A stretch of 64,000 nt of DNA from Streptomyces calvus (GCF_006782915.1 NZ_VCNP01000043.1:395755-459754); one strand, 5' to 3'. Positions 50,941 through 61,068 are shown, numbered from the stretch's first letter. Notes: generated by a model not told the origin, from the sequence alone. Made by a program: numbers and translations.

Positions 50941-51053
50941 TACGCACGGCACGCCGACGACGCACACCCATTGACGCCCGCTTGTCACGGACACGACCAT
51001 TCCGTTGACGCGTCGAGAAATCGCTTTCGCATGGCGGAATTCGGGAGTCGCCC

Positions 51054-52670
51054 GTGTACGTCCAGGAACTGGAGCCCGTCGCCGGCTCGCTCGGCCTCTC
51101 CGCCCTCGTGGCGGCCCTGCCCCTCGTCCTCGTCCTGGTGCTGCTCGGCGGCGTCCGCATGAAAGCGCACCTCGCGGGCCTGTCCGGCCTGCTGGCGGCC
51201 GTTCTCGTGGCCTGCCTCGCCTACGGCATGCCGCTCGGACAGACGCTCTCCAGCGGCGTCCAGGGAGCCGCCTTCGGCCTCTTCCCCATCATGTGGATCG
51301 TCGTCAACGCCCTGTGGGTCTACCGGATGACCGTCCGCACCCGCCACTTCGACATCCTGCGCCGCTCCTTCGGCGGCCTCTCCGACGACCCCCGCATCCA
51401 GGCCCTCGTCATCGCCTTCTGCTTCGGCGCCCTCCTGGAGGCCCTCGCCGGATTCGGCGCGCCCGTCGCGATCTCCGCCGTGATGCTGGTGGCCCTCGGC
51501 TTCGACCCCGTACGCGCCGCCGTGGTCGCGCTCGTCGCCAACACCGCCCCGGTGGCGTTCGGCGCCATGGGCACACCCGTCGTCACGCTCGCACAGGTCA
51601 CCGGGCTGCCCCTGGACTCCGTGGCCTCCGTGGTGGGCCGCCAGACCCCGCTGCTGGCGATCGTCGTGCCGCTCGTGCTGGTCTGGCTGGTCGACGGACG
51701 CCGCGGCCTGCGCGAGACCTGGGTGCCCGCACTCGTGTGCGGTGTCGCCTTCGCCCTGGCGCAGTTCGTCGCCTCCAATTACGTCTCCGCCCAACTCGCC
51801 GACATCGGCGCCGCGCTGGCCGGCGCGGCCGCCCTGGTCGCCGTACCGCAGGCGCGCGTGCCCGCGGCCGAGTCCGTGCGCGCCTCCGTGCTGACCGGCG
51901 CACGCAGCGAGGAACTGGACGAGGAGGACCCGCGCGGAGAGGTGGTCCGGGCCTACGCCCCCTACGCACTCATCGTGACGATCTTCTCCGTGGCGCAGAT
52001 CCCGGCGGTGAAGGACTGGCTCGCCGGCGCGACCCGAACCTTCGACTGGCCCCTCCTGGACGTCGCGGGACCGGACGGCGAGCCGGTCGGCGGCAACGTG
52101 TTCACGTGGCCGGTCGTCTCCACCGGCGGCACCCTCGTGCTGTTCGCCGGGGTGTGCACGGCGGCCGTGATCGGGGTGCGCGCGCGTACGGCGGCCAAGG
52201 AGTGGCTCGCCACGGTGCACGAACTGCGGTTCGCGATCCTCACCGTGACCTCCGTGCTGGCCCTCGCCTACGTCATGAACCTCTCCGGCCAGGCCGCGAC
52301 GATCGGCCACTTCGTGGCCGCGGCGGGCGCCGGGCTCGCCTTCCTGTCGCCGGTGCTCGGCTGGTTCGGCGTCGCCGTGTCCGGCTCGGACACCTCCGCC
52401 AACGCCCTCTTCGGCGCCCTCCAGGTGACCGCCGCCCGCGAGTCCGGCCTGTCCGCCGAACTCCTCGCCGCCGCCAACAGCTCCGGCGGCGTCCTCGGCA
52501 AGATGATCTCGCCGCAGAACCTCACCATCGCCTGCGCGGCCGTCGGACTGGCGGGCCGCGAGGGCGACCTGCTGCGCAAGGTCCTGCCGTGGAGCCTCGG
52601 ACTGCTGCTCGTGATGTGCCTGATCGTCGTGGGCCAGAGCACGGCGGCACTCGGCTGGATGCTGCCCTGA
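51054..52670 (+). CDS. L-lactate permease (LctP/LldP family)
   Basis: A 538-residue membrane transporter with about 12-14 helices importing lactate/glycolate with protons. Family blocks: FGLFPIMWIVVNALWVYRMTV, FGALLEALAGFGAPVAISAVML, ALVANTAPVAFGAMGTPVVTLAQVTGL, VSGSDTSANALFGALQ and AAANSSGGVLGKMISPQNLTIA. The GTG start has GGGAG 7 bases upstream. It stands alone between two repeat arrays. No lactate dehydrogenase gene is nearby, so partners must be elsewhere. Confidence 0.95.
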   Translation: MYVQELEPVAGSLGLSALVAALPLVLVLVLLGGVRMKAHLAGLSGLLAAVLVACLAYGMPLGQTLSSGVQGAAFGLFPIMWIVVNALWVYRMTVRTRHFDILRRSFGGLSDDPRIQALVIAFCFGALLEALAGFGAPVAISAVMLVALGFDPVRAAVVALVANTAPVAFGAMGTPVVTLAQVTGLPLDSVASVVGRQTPLLAIVVPLVLVWLVDGRRGLRETWVPALVCGVAFALAQFVASNYVSAQLADIGAALAGAAALVAVPQARVPAAESVRASVLTGARSEELDEEDPRGEVVRAYAPYALIVTIFSVAQIPAVKDWLAGATRTFDWPLLDVAGPDGEPVGGNVFTWPVVSTGGTLVLFAGVCTAAVIGVRARTAAKEWLATVHELRFAILTVTSVLALAYVMNLSGQAATIGHFVAAAGAGLAFLSPVLGWFGVAVSGSDTSANALFGALQVTAARESGLSAELLAAANSSGGVLGKMISPQNLTIACAAVGLAGREGDLLRKVLPWSLGLLLVMCLIVVGQSTAALGWMLP

Positions 52671-52822
52671 CCGACTGGCCTGACCGACTGCCCTGACCGA
52701 CTGCCCTGAGCGACTGCCCTGAGCGACTGTCCTGACCGTCTGTCCTGAGCGACTGTCCTGAGCGACTGCCCCGGCCGTCTGTCCTGACCGACTGCCCCGG
52801 CCGGCTGTCCTGACCGACGTCT
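52667..52822. repeat. 13-bp tandem repeat, 12 copies
   Basis: Twelve consecutive 13-base units (consensus CTGACCGACTGCC, variants CTGAGCGACTGTC and CCGGCCGTCTGTC). The first unit contains the stop codon of the lactate permease. Not coding by length and position. Confidence 0.92.
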
Positions 52823-52840
52823 GCGAGCCACGCCTTTCAC

Positions 52841-52870
52841 CGACCGACCGACCGACCGACCGACCGACCG
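52841..52870. repeat. Tetranucleotide microsatellite (CGAC)n
   Basis: Seven and a half perfect CGAC units following the 13-base array, upstream of manB. The remaining 120 bases before the manB start hold only its presumed promoter (GTAGTTTGTGG region). Confidence 0.9.
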
Positions 52871-52995
52871 GCCGACCTCGGCCGTTTTCCGTCGGACTGC
52901 CCGGTGCCCGCCGCGGAGTGTCACCCTCTACGGGTAGTTTGTGGTGACCGTGAACCGTGAACCGTGTCCGAACCGGACCTCCGGAAAGGCTGGCC

Positions 52996-54363
52996 GTGGC
53001 TGCTGACCTCTCGCAGATCGTCAAGGCGTACGACGTGCGCGGCATCGTCCCCGACCAGTGGGACGAGTCCCTGGCCGAGCTCTTCGGCGCCGCCTTCGCC
53101 CGGGTGACCGGCGCGACCGCCGTCGTCACCGGCCACGACATGCGCCCGTCGTCGCCCGGCCTGTCGGGCGCGTTCGCGCGCGGCGCGGCCGCCCAGGGCG
53201 TCGACGTGACCGAGATCGGCCTGGCCTCCACGGACCAGCTGTACTACGCCTCGGGCGCGCTGGACCTGCCGGGCGCGATGTTCACCGCCTCGCACAACCC
53301 GGCCCGCTACAACGGCATCAAGCTCTGCCGCGCGGGCGCCGCCCCGGTCGGCCTGGACACCGGCCTGGCGGAGATCCGGGAACTCGTCGAGCGGTGGAGC
53401 GAGACGGGCGCGCCCGAACCGGCCGGCACCCCGGGCACGGTCACCCGGCGCGACACGCTGGACGACTACGCGACCCACCTGCGCTCGCTCGTCGACCTGA
53501 CGTCGATCCGCCCGCTGAAGGTCGTCGTCGACGCGGGCAACGGCATGGGCGGGCACACCGTCCCCACGGTCTTCGCCGGTCTGCCGCTCACCCTCGTCCC
53601 GATGTACTTCGAGCTCGACGGCACCTTCCCCAACCACGAGGCCAACCCCCTCGACCCGGCCAACCTGGTCGACCTGCAGAAGCGGGTCCGCGAGGAGGGC
53701 GCCGACCTCGGCCTCGCCTTCGACGGCGACGCCGACCGCTGCTTCGTCGTCGACGAGCGGGGCGAACCGGTCCCGCCGTCCGCGATCACCGCCCTGGTGG
53801 CCTCCCGCGAGCTGGCCCGCAACGGCGGCCGGGGCACGATCATCCACAACCTGATCACGTCCTGGTCGGTCCCCGAGGTCGTCAAGGAGAACGGCGGCAC
53901 CCCCGCCCGCACCCGCGTGGGCCACTCCTTCATCAAGGCCGAGATGGCCAGGACCGGCGCGATCTTCGGCGGCGAGCACTCCGCGCACTACTACTTCCGC
54001 GACTTCTGGAACGCCGACACGGGCATGCTGGCCGCCCTGCACGTCCTCGCCGCCCTCGGCGGACAGGACGGCACCCTCTCCGCCCTCGTCGCCCAGTACG
54101 ACCGCTACGCCGGCTCCGGCGAGATCAACTCCACCGTCGACGACCAGAGCGCCCGCCTCGCCGCGATCCGCGCCGCCTACGAGGGCCGCGAGGGCATCAC
54201 CCTGGACGAACTGGACGGCCTCACCGTCGCCTCCGCCGACTGGTGGTTCAACGTCCGCCCGTCCAACACCGAACCGCTCCTCCGCCTCAACGCGGAGGCC
54301 CGCGACGAGGCCACCATGACGAAGATCCGCGACGAAGCGCTGGCGATCATCAGGGCGTCGTAG
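52996..54363 (+). CDS. manB: Phosphomannomutase / phosphoglucomutase
   Basis: A 455-residue alpha-D-phosphohexomutase interconverting mannose-6- and mannose-1-phosphate. Active phosphoserine S99 in FTASHNPARYNGIK, metal loop AFDGDADRCFVVDERG, sugar-specificity loop GGEHSAHYYFRDFWNADTG, and phosphate loop RPSNTEPLLRLNAEA are all present. GTG (VAADLSQIVKAYDVRGI) has GGAAAGG 8 bases upstream; a 13-residue extension is less likely. It is first in a run with the Trm112-like, SIS and manA genes and supplies mannose-1-phosphate for GDP-mannose made by the guanylyltransferase at 37738. Confidence 0.95.
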   Translation: MAADLSQIVKAYDVRGIVPDQWDESLAELFGAAFARVTGATAVVTGHDMRPSSPGLSGAFARGAAAQGVDVTEIGLASTDQLYYASGALDLPGAMFTASHNPARYNGIKLCRAGAAPVGLDTGLAEIRELVERWSETGAPEPAGTPGTVTRRDTLDDYATHLRSLVDLTSIRPLKVVVDAGNGMGGHTVPTVFAGLPLTLVPMYFELDGTFPNHEANPLDPANLVDLQKRVREEGADLGLAFDGDADRCFVVDERGEPVPPSAITALVASRELARNGGRGTIIHNLITSWSVPEVVKENGGTPARTRVGHSFIKAEMARTGAIFGGEHSAHYYFRDFWNADTGMLAALHVLAALGGQDGTLSALVAQYDRYAGSGEINSTVDDQSARLAAIRAAYEGREGITLDELDGLTVASADWWFNVRPSNTEPLLRLNAEARDEATMTKIRDEALAIIRAS

Positions 54364-54580
54364 CTTCGATCGGCAGGGCGTCGTAGCGTCGCAGCGGCGG
54401 GCCGGGGGACCGACGGATCGGTCGCGGCGGCGCGGGGGAAGGGCGGCGCCGGGTACCGGCCCGCCCAGGGAGCCCGGAGCGTCACCGTCCCCGCCCCGCC
54501 CCCACGCCGCAGGCGCCCCACCGGCGGTACCCTGACCAGCACATCCACACAAGCCGCCCCACCGTCCGAAGGGACCCCTC

Positions 54581-54751
54581 ATGCCGCTCGAAGCCGGCCT
54601 CCTGGAGATCCTCGCCTGCCCGGCCTGCCACGCCCCCCTCAAGGAGCAGGACACCGAGCTGATCTGCACCGGCCAGGACTGCGGCCTGGCCTACCCGGTC
54701 CGCGACGGCATCCCCGTCCTCCTCGTCGACGAGGCCCGCCGCCCCGCGTAA
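54581..54751 (+). CDS. Trm112-like small zinc protein
   Basis: A 56-residue ORF starting MPLEAGLLEILACPACHAPL and ending GIPVLLVDEARRPA. It has CPAC and a later CTGQDCGLAYPVRDGIPVLL, the four-cysteine zinc-binding pattern of the Trm112/UPF0434 (YcaR-like) family. The ATG has AAGGGA 7 bases upstream and the TAA stop is clear. It lies between manB and the SIS gene on the same strand, spaced 217 and 78 bases, so probably in the same transcript. Family members activate methyltransferases in other organisms; the partner here is unknown. Confidence 0.88.
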   Translation: MPLEAGLLEILACPACHAPLKEQDTELICTGQDCGLAYPVRDGIPVLLVDEARRPA

Positions 54752-54829
54752 CCCACGGTCCGGCGACCCGGCGCATCCGCGACCCGGCGCCCCGCTCACC
54801 GACGCCCCGCCGATCGGAGCCTGCCGCCC

Positions 54830-55957
54830 ATGCTCGACGAATCGCTGCTCGACTCACCGGAGGGCCTCGCCGAGGCCGACCGCCGCGCACTGCTCCGCGG
54901 CGCCGCCGAAGCCGGCGCCCGGGTCCGCACCGCCGCCCGGCAGGCCGCCGAGGCGGGCGTCGGCGGCCTCGCACCGGACGGCCGCCCGCGCGCCGTCCTC
55001 ATCGCCGGCCCCGGCGCCGCCGCCACCCAGACCGCCGACCTCCTCGGCACCCTGGCCGGCGCGGGCAGCCCCGTCACCCGCCTCGCGCCCACCGGCGTCG
55101 CCCCCGCCGCCGGCGCCCTGCGCTGGGAACTGCCCGGCTGGGCCGGCAGCGTGGACCTCCTCCTCATCGCCACCCCGGACGGCACCGAACCGGGCCTGTC
55201 CCTGCTCGCCGAGCAGGCGTACCGCCGCGGCTGCACCGTCGTCGCCGTGGCCCCCGCCCGCACCCCGCTCGCCGAGACGGTCAACGGCTCCCACGGCCTG
55301 TTCCTCCCCATGGCCACCGCCCCCTACGACCAGGACGAGCCCCTCGCCGCCTCCGCACCCGGCGTCCTGTGGGCGCTGCTCACCCCGCTGCTCGCGCTGC
55401 TGGACCGCACCGGCCTGCTCTCCGCCCCGCCCGACGCCATGGAGAAGGTCGCCGACCGCCTCGACGCCGTCGCCGAACGCTGCGGCCCCGCCATCGCGAC
55501 GTACAGCAACCCCGCCAAGACCCTCGCCGCCGAACTCGCCGAAGCGCTGCCCCTGGTCTGGACGGAAGGCGTCTCGGCCGGACCGGCGGGCCGCCGGTTC
55601 GCCGCCGCGCTCGCCGAACTCTCCGGCACCCCCGCCGTCGTCGCCGAACTGCCCGAGGCGCTCGCCGCGCACAGCGCCCTGCTCGCCGGCCGGCTCGCCG
55701 CCGGCGCCGACCCGGACGACTTCTTCCGCGACCGCGTGGAGGACCCGCCCGCCCTGCACGCGCGCGTGGTGCTGCTCCGCGACCGCCCCATCGGCGGCCT
55801 CACCGCCGCCCCCGCCGCCCGCGAACTGGCCCTCACCCACGACACACCGGTCAGCGAGCTGGAACCGGAGGAGGGCGGCGAACTGGAGACCCTCGCGGAA
55901 CTGATCGCCATCACGGATTTCGCCGCCGTTTACCTGGCGCTCGCCTCCGGCGCCTGA
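54830..55957 (+). CDS. SIS-domain protein, phosphoglucose/phosphomannose isomerase-like
   Basis: A 375-residue protein with a SIS sugar-isomerase fold (RAVLIAGPGAAATQTADLLG around residues 50-75, LLLIATPDGTEPGLSLLAEQAYRRGCTVVAVAP around 110-145). A C-terminal domain follows, as in bifunctional glucose-6-/mannose-6-phosphate isomerases (NPAKTLAAELAEALPLVWTEG to the end). The typical catalytic Glu/His cannot be placed with confidence. Located between manB and manA, it probably acts in fructose-6-phosphate/mannose-6-phosphate supply. Corresponds in position to Rv3256c (from memory). Confidence 0.84.
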   Translation: MLDESLLDSPEGLAEADRRALLRGAAEAGARVRTAARQAAEAGVGGLAPDGRPRAVLIAGPGAAATQTADLLGTLAGAGSPVTRLAPTGVAPAAGALRWELPGWAGSVDLLLIATPDGTEPGLSLLAEQAYRRGCTVVAVAPARTPLAETVNGSHGLFLPMATAPYDQDEPLAASAPGVLWALLTPLLALLDRTGLLSAPPDAMEKVADRLDAVAERCGPAIATYSNPAKTLAAELAEALPLVWTEGVSAGPAGRRFAAALAELSGTPAVVAELPEALAAHSALLAGRLAAGADPDDFFRDRVEDPPALHARVVLLRDRPIGGLTAAPAARELALTHDTPVSELEPEEGGELETLAELIAITDFAAVYLALASGA

Positions 55958-56041
55958 TCATGCGCGGGAAGCGCTGACGCACCCGCGCGCACGCACCCCC
56001 GCGCGCACGCACGAACCGGCAGAAGGAACGCAGAGAACCCC

Positions 56042-57193
56042 ATGGACCGCCTCGACAACACCATCCGCCCCTACGCCTGGGGTTCCACCACCGCCATCCC
56101 GCGACTGCTCGGCACCGAACCGACCGGAGAGCCGCAGGCGGAGATGTGGATGGGCGCCCACCCGGGCGCACCCTCGCGCACCGACCGGGGCGCGCTCGAC
56201 GAGGTCATCGACGCCGACCCGGAAAAGGAACTCGGCATCGACTCGGTCGCCAAGTTCGGCCCGCGCCTGCCCTTCCTGCTGAAGCTGCTCGCCGCCGGCG
56301 CCCCGCTCTCCCTCCAGGTCCACCCCGACCTGACGCAGGCCAAGGAGGGCTACGCCGACGAGGAGCGCCGCGGCGTCCCCCGCAACGCCCCGCACCGCAA
56401 CTACAAGGACGCCAACCACAAGCCCGAACTGATCTGCGCCCTCACCGAGTTCGACGGCCTGTGCGGCTTCCGCGACCCGCTGGCCGCCGCCGCCCTCCTC
56501 GACGGCCTCGGTGTGGACTCCCTCAAGCCGTACGTCGACCTGCTGCACGCCCACCCGGAAGAGGCCGCCCTGCGCGAGGTCCTCACCGCGGTCCTCACCG
56601 CCGACCCGGAGGCCATGGCCCGCACCGTCAGGGACGCGGCCGCGGCCTGCGACCGTCTCGGCGGCGCCTACGCCCCATACGCCGACATCGCCCACCACTA
56701 CCCGGGCGACCCCGGCGTCATCGCCGCGATGCTCCTCAACCACGTCCGGCTCCAGCCGGGCGAGGCCCTCTTCCTCGGCGCCGGCGTCCCGCACGCCTAC
56801 CTGAACGGCCTCGGCGTCGAAATCATGGCCAACTCCGACAACGTCCTGCGCTGCGGCCTCACCCCCAAGCACGTCGACGTGCCCGAACTCCTGCGCATCG
56901 TCCGCTTCGAGGCCACCGACCCGGGCGTACTGCGCCCCGAGGCCGGCCCGGACGGCGAAGAGGTCTACGAGACCCCCATCGACGAGTTCCGCCTCTCCCG
57001 CTACGTCCTCCCCGAGGGCGGCGCCACCCACGACCTCACCCTGACCAACCCGCAGATCCTGCTCTGCACGGCCGGCACCGTACGGGCGGGCGAGCACCAA
57101 CTGACCCCGGGCAGGTCCGTGTTCGTCCCGGCAGGTGAGGAGACCGAAGTGTCGGGTACCGGAACCCTGTTCAGGGCCACGGTGGTCGCCTGA
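56042..57193 (+). CDS. manA: Mannose-6-phosphate isomerase, class I
   Basis: A 383-residue zinc cupin isomerising fructose-6-phosphate and mannose-6-phosphate. Metal ligands are seen in LSLQVHPD (Gln, His), HKPELICAL (Glu), and GVPHAYLNGLGVEIMANSDNVLRCGLTPKHVD (His and the active-site signature). RLDNTIRPYAWGS at the N-terminus is typical. The ATG follows AGAAGGAACGCAGAGAACCCC. Last of the man genes, giving the entry step for GDP-mannose synthesis. Confidence 0.96.
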   Translation: MDRLDNTIRPYAWGSTTAIPRLLGTEPTGEPQAEMWMGAHPGAPSRTDRGALDEVIDADPEKELGIDSVAKFGPRLPFLLKLLAAGAPLSLQVHPDLTQAKEGYADEERRGVPRNAPHRNYKDANHKPELICALTEFDGLCGFRDPLAAAALLDGLGVDSLKPYVDLLHAHPEEAALREVLTAVLTADPEAMARTVRDAAAACDRLGGAYAPYADIAHHYPGDPGVIAAMLLNHVRLQPGEALFLGAGVPHAYLNGLGVEIMANSDNVLRCGLTPKHVDVPELLRIVRFEATDPGVLRPEAGPDGEEVYETPIDEFRLSRYVLPEGGATHDLTLTNPQILLCTAGTVRAGEHQLTPGRSVFVPAGEETEVSGTGTLFRATVVA

Positions 57194-57338
57194 CCGTCCG
57201 GTGACGGCGACCTGACGCGCAGTCGCCGCGGAGGACTGCAACAATGGCCCACCGTCACAGGACGGCACAGTCCCGGGCCGCGTGCGCAGACGCGCGCCCG
57301 GGCCCGAAACACGGCGTACGAAGGGACAACGCGAACAC

Positions 57339-58319
57339 ATGAGCGCGTCAGGCGGCACCAAGGCGATCGTGGCGGCACTCGTCGCCAACCTCGCGATCGC
57401 GGTAGCGAAGTTCGTGGCGTTCCTCTTCAGCGGCTCGTCCTCGATGCTCGCGGAGTCCGTGCACTCGGTCGCCGACTCCGGCAACCAGGCCCTGCTGCTG
57501 GTCGGCGGCAAGAAGGCGAAGCGCCAGGCCACCCCGCAGCACCCCTTCGGCTACGGCCGCGAGCGCTACATCTACGCCTTCCTCGTCTCCATCGTGCTGT
57601 TCTCGGTCGGTGGCATGTTCGCCCTCTACGAGGGCTACGAGAAGATCAAGCACCCGCACGAGCTGGAGCACTGGTACTGGCCGGTCGGCGTCCTGGTCTT
57701 CGCGATCATCGCCGAGTCCTTCTCCTTCCGGACTGCCATCAAGGAGTCCAACGTCCTGCGCGGCAAGCGCTCCTGGAAGGAGTTCGTCCGCCACGCCAAG
57801 GCGCCCGAGCTGCCGGTCGTCCTCCTGGAGGACCTCGGCGCGCTGGTCGGTCTGATCCTCGCCCTCGGCGGCGTCGGTCTCGCCCTGCTCACCGGCGACA
57901 GCGTCTGGGACGGCATCGGCACCCTCTGCATCGGCATCCTGCTCATCCTGATCGCCCTCGTCCTGGCCGTCGAGACGAAGTCCCTGCTGCTCGGCGAGGC
58001 CGCCGGAGCCGAGGAGACGCGGAAGATCGAGGCCGCCGTCGTCGACGGCGACACCGTCACCCGCATCATCCACATGCGCACCCTCCACATCGGCCCGGAG
58101 GAACTGCTGGTCGCCGCGAAGATCGCCGTCCGGCACGAGGACACGGCCACGGAGATCGCCGCCGCCATCGACGCCGCCGAGTCCCGCATCCGCGAGGCCG
58201 TCCCGATCGCCCGCGTCATCTACCTCGAGCCCGACATCTACAGCGACACCGAGGCCGCCAAGGGCGCCGACCCCGAGGCCACTCCCGGCGGCCCCACGCC
58301 GCACGACACCGCTCACTGA
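57339..58319 (+). CDS. Cation diffusion facilitator (CDF) transporter, atypical metal site
   Basis: A 326-residue CDF protein with six membrane helices and a cytoplasmic C-terminal domain (MRTLHIGPEELLVAAKI). Helix 2 keeps a HxxxD site in AESVHSVADSGNQALLLVGG. Helix 5, normally (H/D)xxxD, reads PVVLLEDLGALVGLILAL, offering Glu-Asp instead, as in SLC30A9-like members. Substrate metal is therefore uncertain. HPFGYGRERYIYAFLVS is a conserved CDF block. The ATG (MSASGGTKA) is preceded by a poorly spaced AAGGGA. A terminator follows, separating it from sahH. Confidence 0.88.
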   Translation: MSASGGTKAIVAALVANLAIAVAKFVAFLFSGSSSMLAESVHSVADSGNQALLLVGGKKAKRQATPQHPFGYGRERYIYAFLVSIVLFSVGGMFALYEGYEKIKHPHELEHWYWPVGVLVFAIIAESFSFRTAIKESNVLRGKRSWKEFVRHAKAPELPVVLLEDLGALVGLILALGGVGLALLTGDSVWDGIGTLCIGILLILIALVLAVETKSLLLGEAAGAEETRKIEAAVVDGDTVTRIIHMRTLHIGPEELLVAAKIAVRHEDTATEIAAAIDAAESRIREAVPIARVIYLEPDIYSDTEAAKGADPEATPGGPTPHDTAH

Positions 58320-58334
58320 CCCCACAGGTCACAG

Positions 58335-58362
58335 GGGCCCCGCCGATCGTCCGGCGGGGCCC
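58335..58362 (+). terminator. Hairpin terminator after the CDF gene
   Basis: Perfect 11-base stem GGGCCCCGCCG / CGGCGGGGCCC with a 6-base loop, followed by TTC, 15 bases after the stop codon. Confidence 0.85.
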
Positions 58363-58635
58363 TTCGCCGTCCCGGCGCCCGAGATCGGCCTGATGTGTAC
58401 GCCGGACGGACTGGGGGCGGCGGGGCAGGTCGGTGTAGCTTGGAACGAAGCCAGACGTCGCTGCTGATGGCGGTCGGGCGGTCCCACCGCGGACCGGCCG
58501 AGGGAGAGAGGGCCTCCGACGGACTGCGCTGCGCGTACGCGGGCATGCCTGTGTCCTCTTGTGGGCACCCCTGTGTCCGCCGCCGCGCAGACCAGCCGTA
58601 CCCACCTCGACCCACATCCCGAGGAGCAGCTCGCA
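58363..58635 (+). promoter_or_regulatory. Promoter and long leader of sahH
   Basis: 273 bases before sahH hold no separate gene. TAGCTT (58436-58441) is a -10-like hexamer, implying a leader of about 190 nucleotides. CCTGTGTCC occurs twice in it. I looked for the conserved core of an S-adenosylhomocysteine riboswitch and did not find it. Confidence 0.4.
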
Positions 58636-60093
<1,458 letters not shown>

Positions 60094-60159
60094 GCCGACG
60101 CTCCCGCCGCGGGTGCGCGCCCGTGCACTGACGCGCACCCCAGGCGGCAGGTCCTCCGA

Positions 60160-60194
60160 GGCAGGCCCCCGCACCCCCGTGCCGGGGGCCTGCC
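60160..60194 (+). terminator. Hairpin terminator after sahH
   Basis: GGCAGGCCCCCG-CAC pairs with GTG-C-CGGGGGCCTGCC (12 + 3 base pairs with a single-base bulge), 67 bases after the sahH stop codon. Confidence 0.8.
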
Positions 60195-60243
60195 CCTTGG
60201 GCGGACCGGCGACCGGCCCCGCACGTCACGACCCAGGACCCCC

Positions 60244-60861
60244 ATGCCCCGCGGCCGCTATTCGCTCCACGATCCGCACGATCACACTCCCCTCGCCCAA
60301 GAGCACTTCCACTGCGCCCCCGGCCCGTCCGGCTGGCGCTACGTCTCCCAGCTCACCGCCCCGTCCGGCGATCACCTGGGCTCGGTCGACCTCGCCCTCG
60401 ACGAGCTGGGCCGCCCCATCCGACTCGAACTGCACGCCGCGAGCTGGCAGGTCCGCGGCGCCGCCCTCGACGGCGTCACCTGGGTCCGTACCGACCCCAC
60501 CGGGGCCCACGCCACCGAAGGCAATGTGCGCGCCCACGCCTTCACCGGCTCGTCCCCCGCGTTCCTCGTCGCCACCGCCCGTCTGCTGCGCCTCACCCCT
60601 TCCTCGTCCGCCACCCGCGTCCGCCTCGTCGCCTTCACGGATCCGGTCCTCGCCCCCCGCACCGTGGACCAGTCCTGGGCGCTGGTGAAAAGAGAAGCAC
60701 ACGCCACTGACAACGGCCCCCTGACCGTGGACGAATACCAGGTCACAGCCCTGGACACGGGCGAACAGCACGCCGTGCACCTCGCCGGCGACGTGGTCCT
60801 CGCGGCCCCCGGCATCGAGCTCGAGGACCTCGAATCACCGCCGTCCGTCTTCGGCGACTGA
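60244..60861 (+). CDS. Conserved hypothetical protein
   Basis: A 205-residue soluble protein I do not recognise by family. It has alternating beta-like segments (GWRYVSQLTAPSGDHLGSVDLALDELGRPIRLELHA, TVDEYQVTALDTGEQHAVHL). No signal peptide, membrane helix or catalytic motif is visible. A His/Asp-rich start (SLHDPHDHTPLAQEHFH) could bind metal. The ATG has AGGA about 6 bases upstream. Codon bias is normal for the region. It is followed at once by the MITE-like element. Confidence 0.75.
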   Translation: MPRGRYSLHDPHDHTPLAQEHFHCAPGPSGWRYVSQLTAPSGDHLGSVDLALDELGRPIRLELHAASWQVRGAALDGVTWVRTDPTGAHATEGNVRAHAFTGSSPAFLVATARLLRLTPSSSATRVRLVAFTDPVLAPRTVDQSWALVKREAHATDNGPLTVDEYQVTALDTGEQHAVHLAGDVVLAAPGIELEDLESPPSVFGD

Positions 60862-60882
60862 CCGGCACTCCCGCGGGCACCC

Positions 60883-61068
60883 AGGGCCTGTCGTTTGGAT
60901 CATGTCGGTTTCGCGGGGCGTGGCACGCACATCTGCTGCGTTGTCGTCGGTTGTCGACGCTCCGCGTCGCCGCCCTCCTCCGCCTTGCAGCTGCACGCAC
61001 CACGCCCCGCTCGGGTGGGCTGAGAAGCGCTGTGTCTCCCAGCCGACCTGATCCAAACGACAGACCCT
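60883..61068. mobile_element. MITE-like element, 186 bp, with 26-bp terminal inverted repeats
   Basis: Left end AGGGCCTGTCGTTTGGATCA (continuing to 60908) and the complement of the right end AGGGTCTGTCGTTTGGATCA (from 61068 to 61043) match at 24 of 26 positions. Inside, GCGGGGCGTGG (60912-60922) pairs with CCACGCCCCGC (61000-61010), so the element is a long imperfect palindrome. It encodes nothing. The ends resemble those of IS5-type elements and I recall similar intergenic repeats in other Streptomyces. No clear target duplication is seen. Its right end supplies the last two bases of the RDD gene stop codon. Confidence 0.8.

Noticed and set aside
50785..50974. Small proteins made of PHPAPGTR-type or GAGCRVPGAG-type repeats
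   Set aside because: They are translations of the 7-base microsatellite; every frame is open and none has a start signal.
58442..58635. S-adenosylhomocysteine riboswitch upstream of sahH
   Set aside because: The leader is long enough, but the conserved core sequences of the known SAH riboswitch could not be found. A covariance-model search would settle it.
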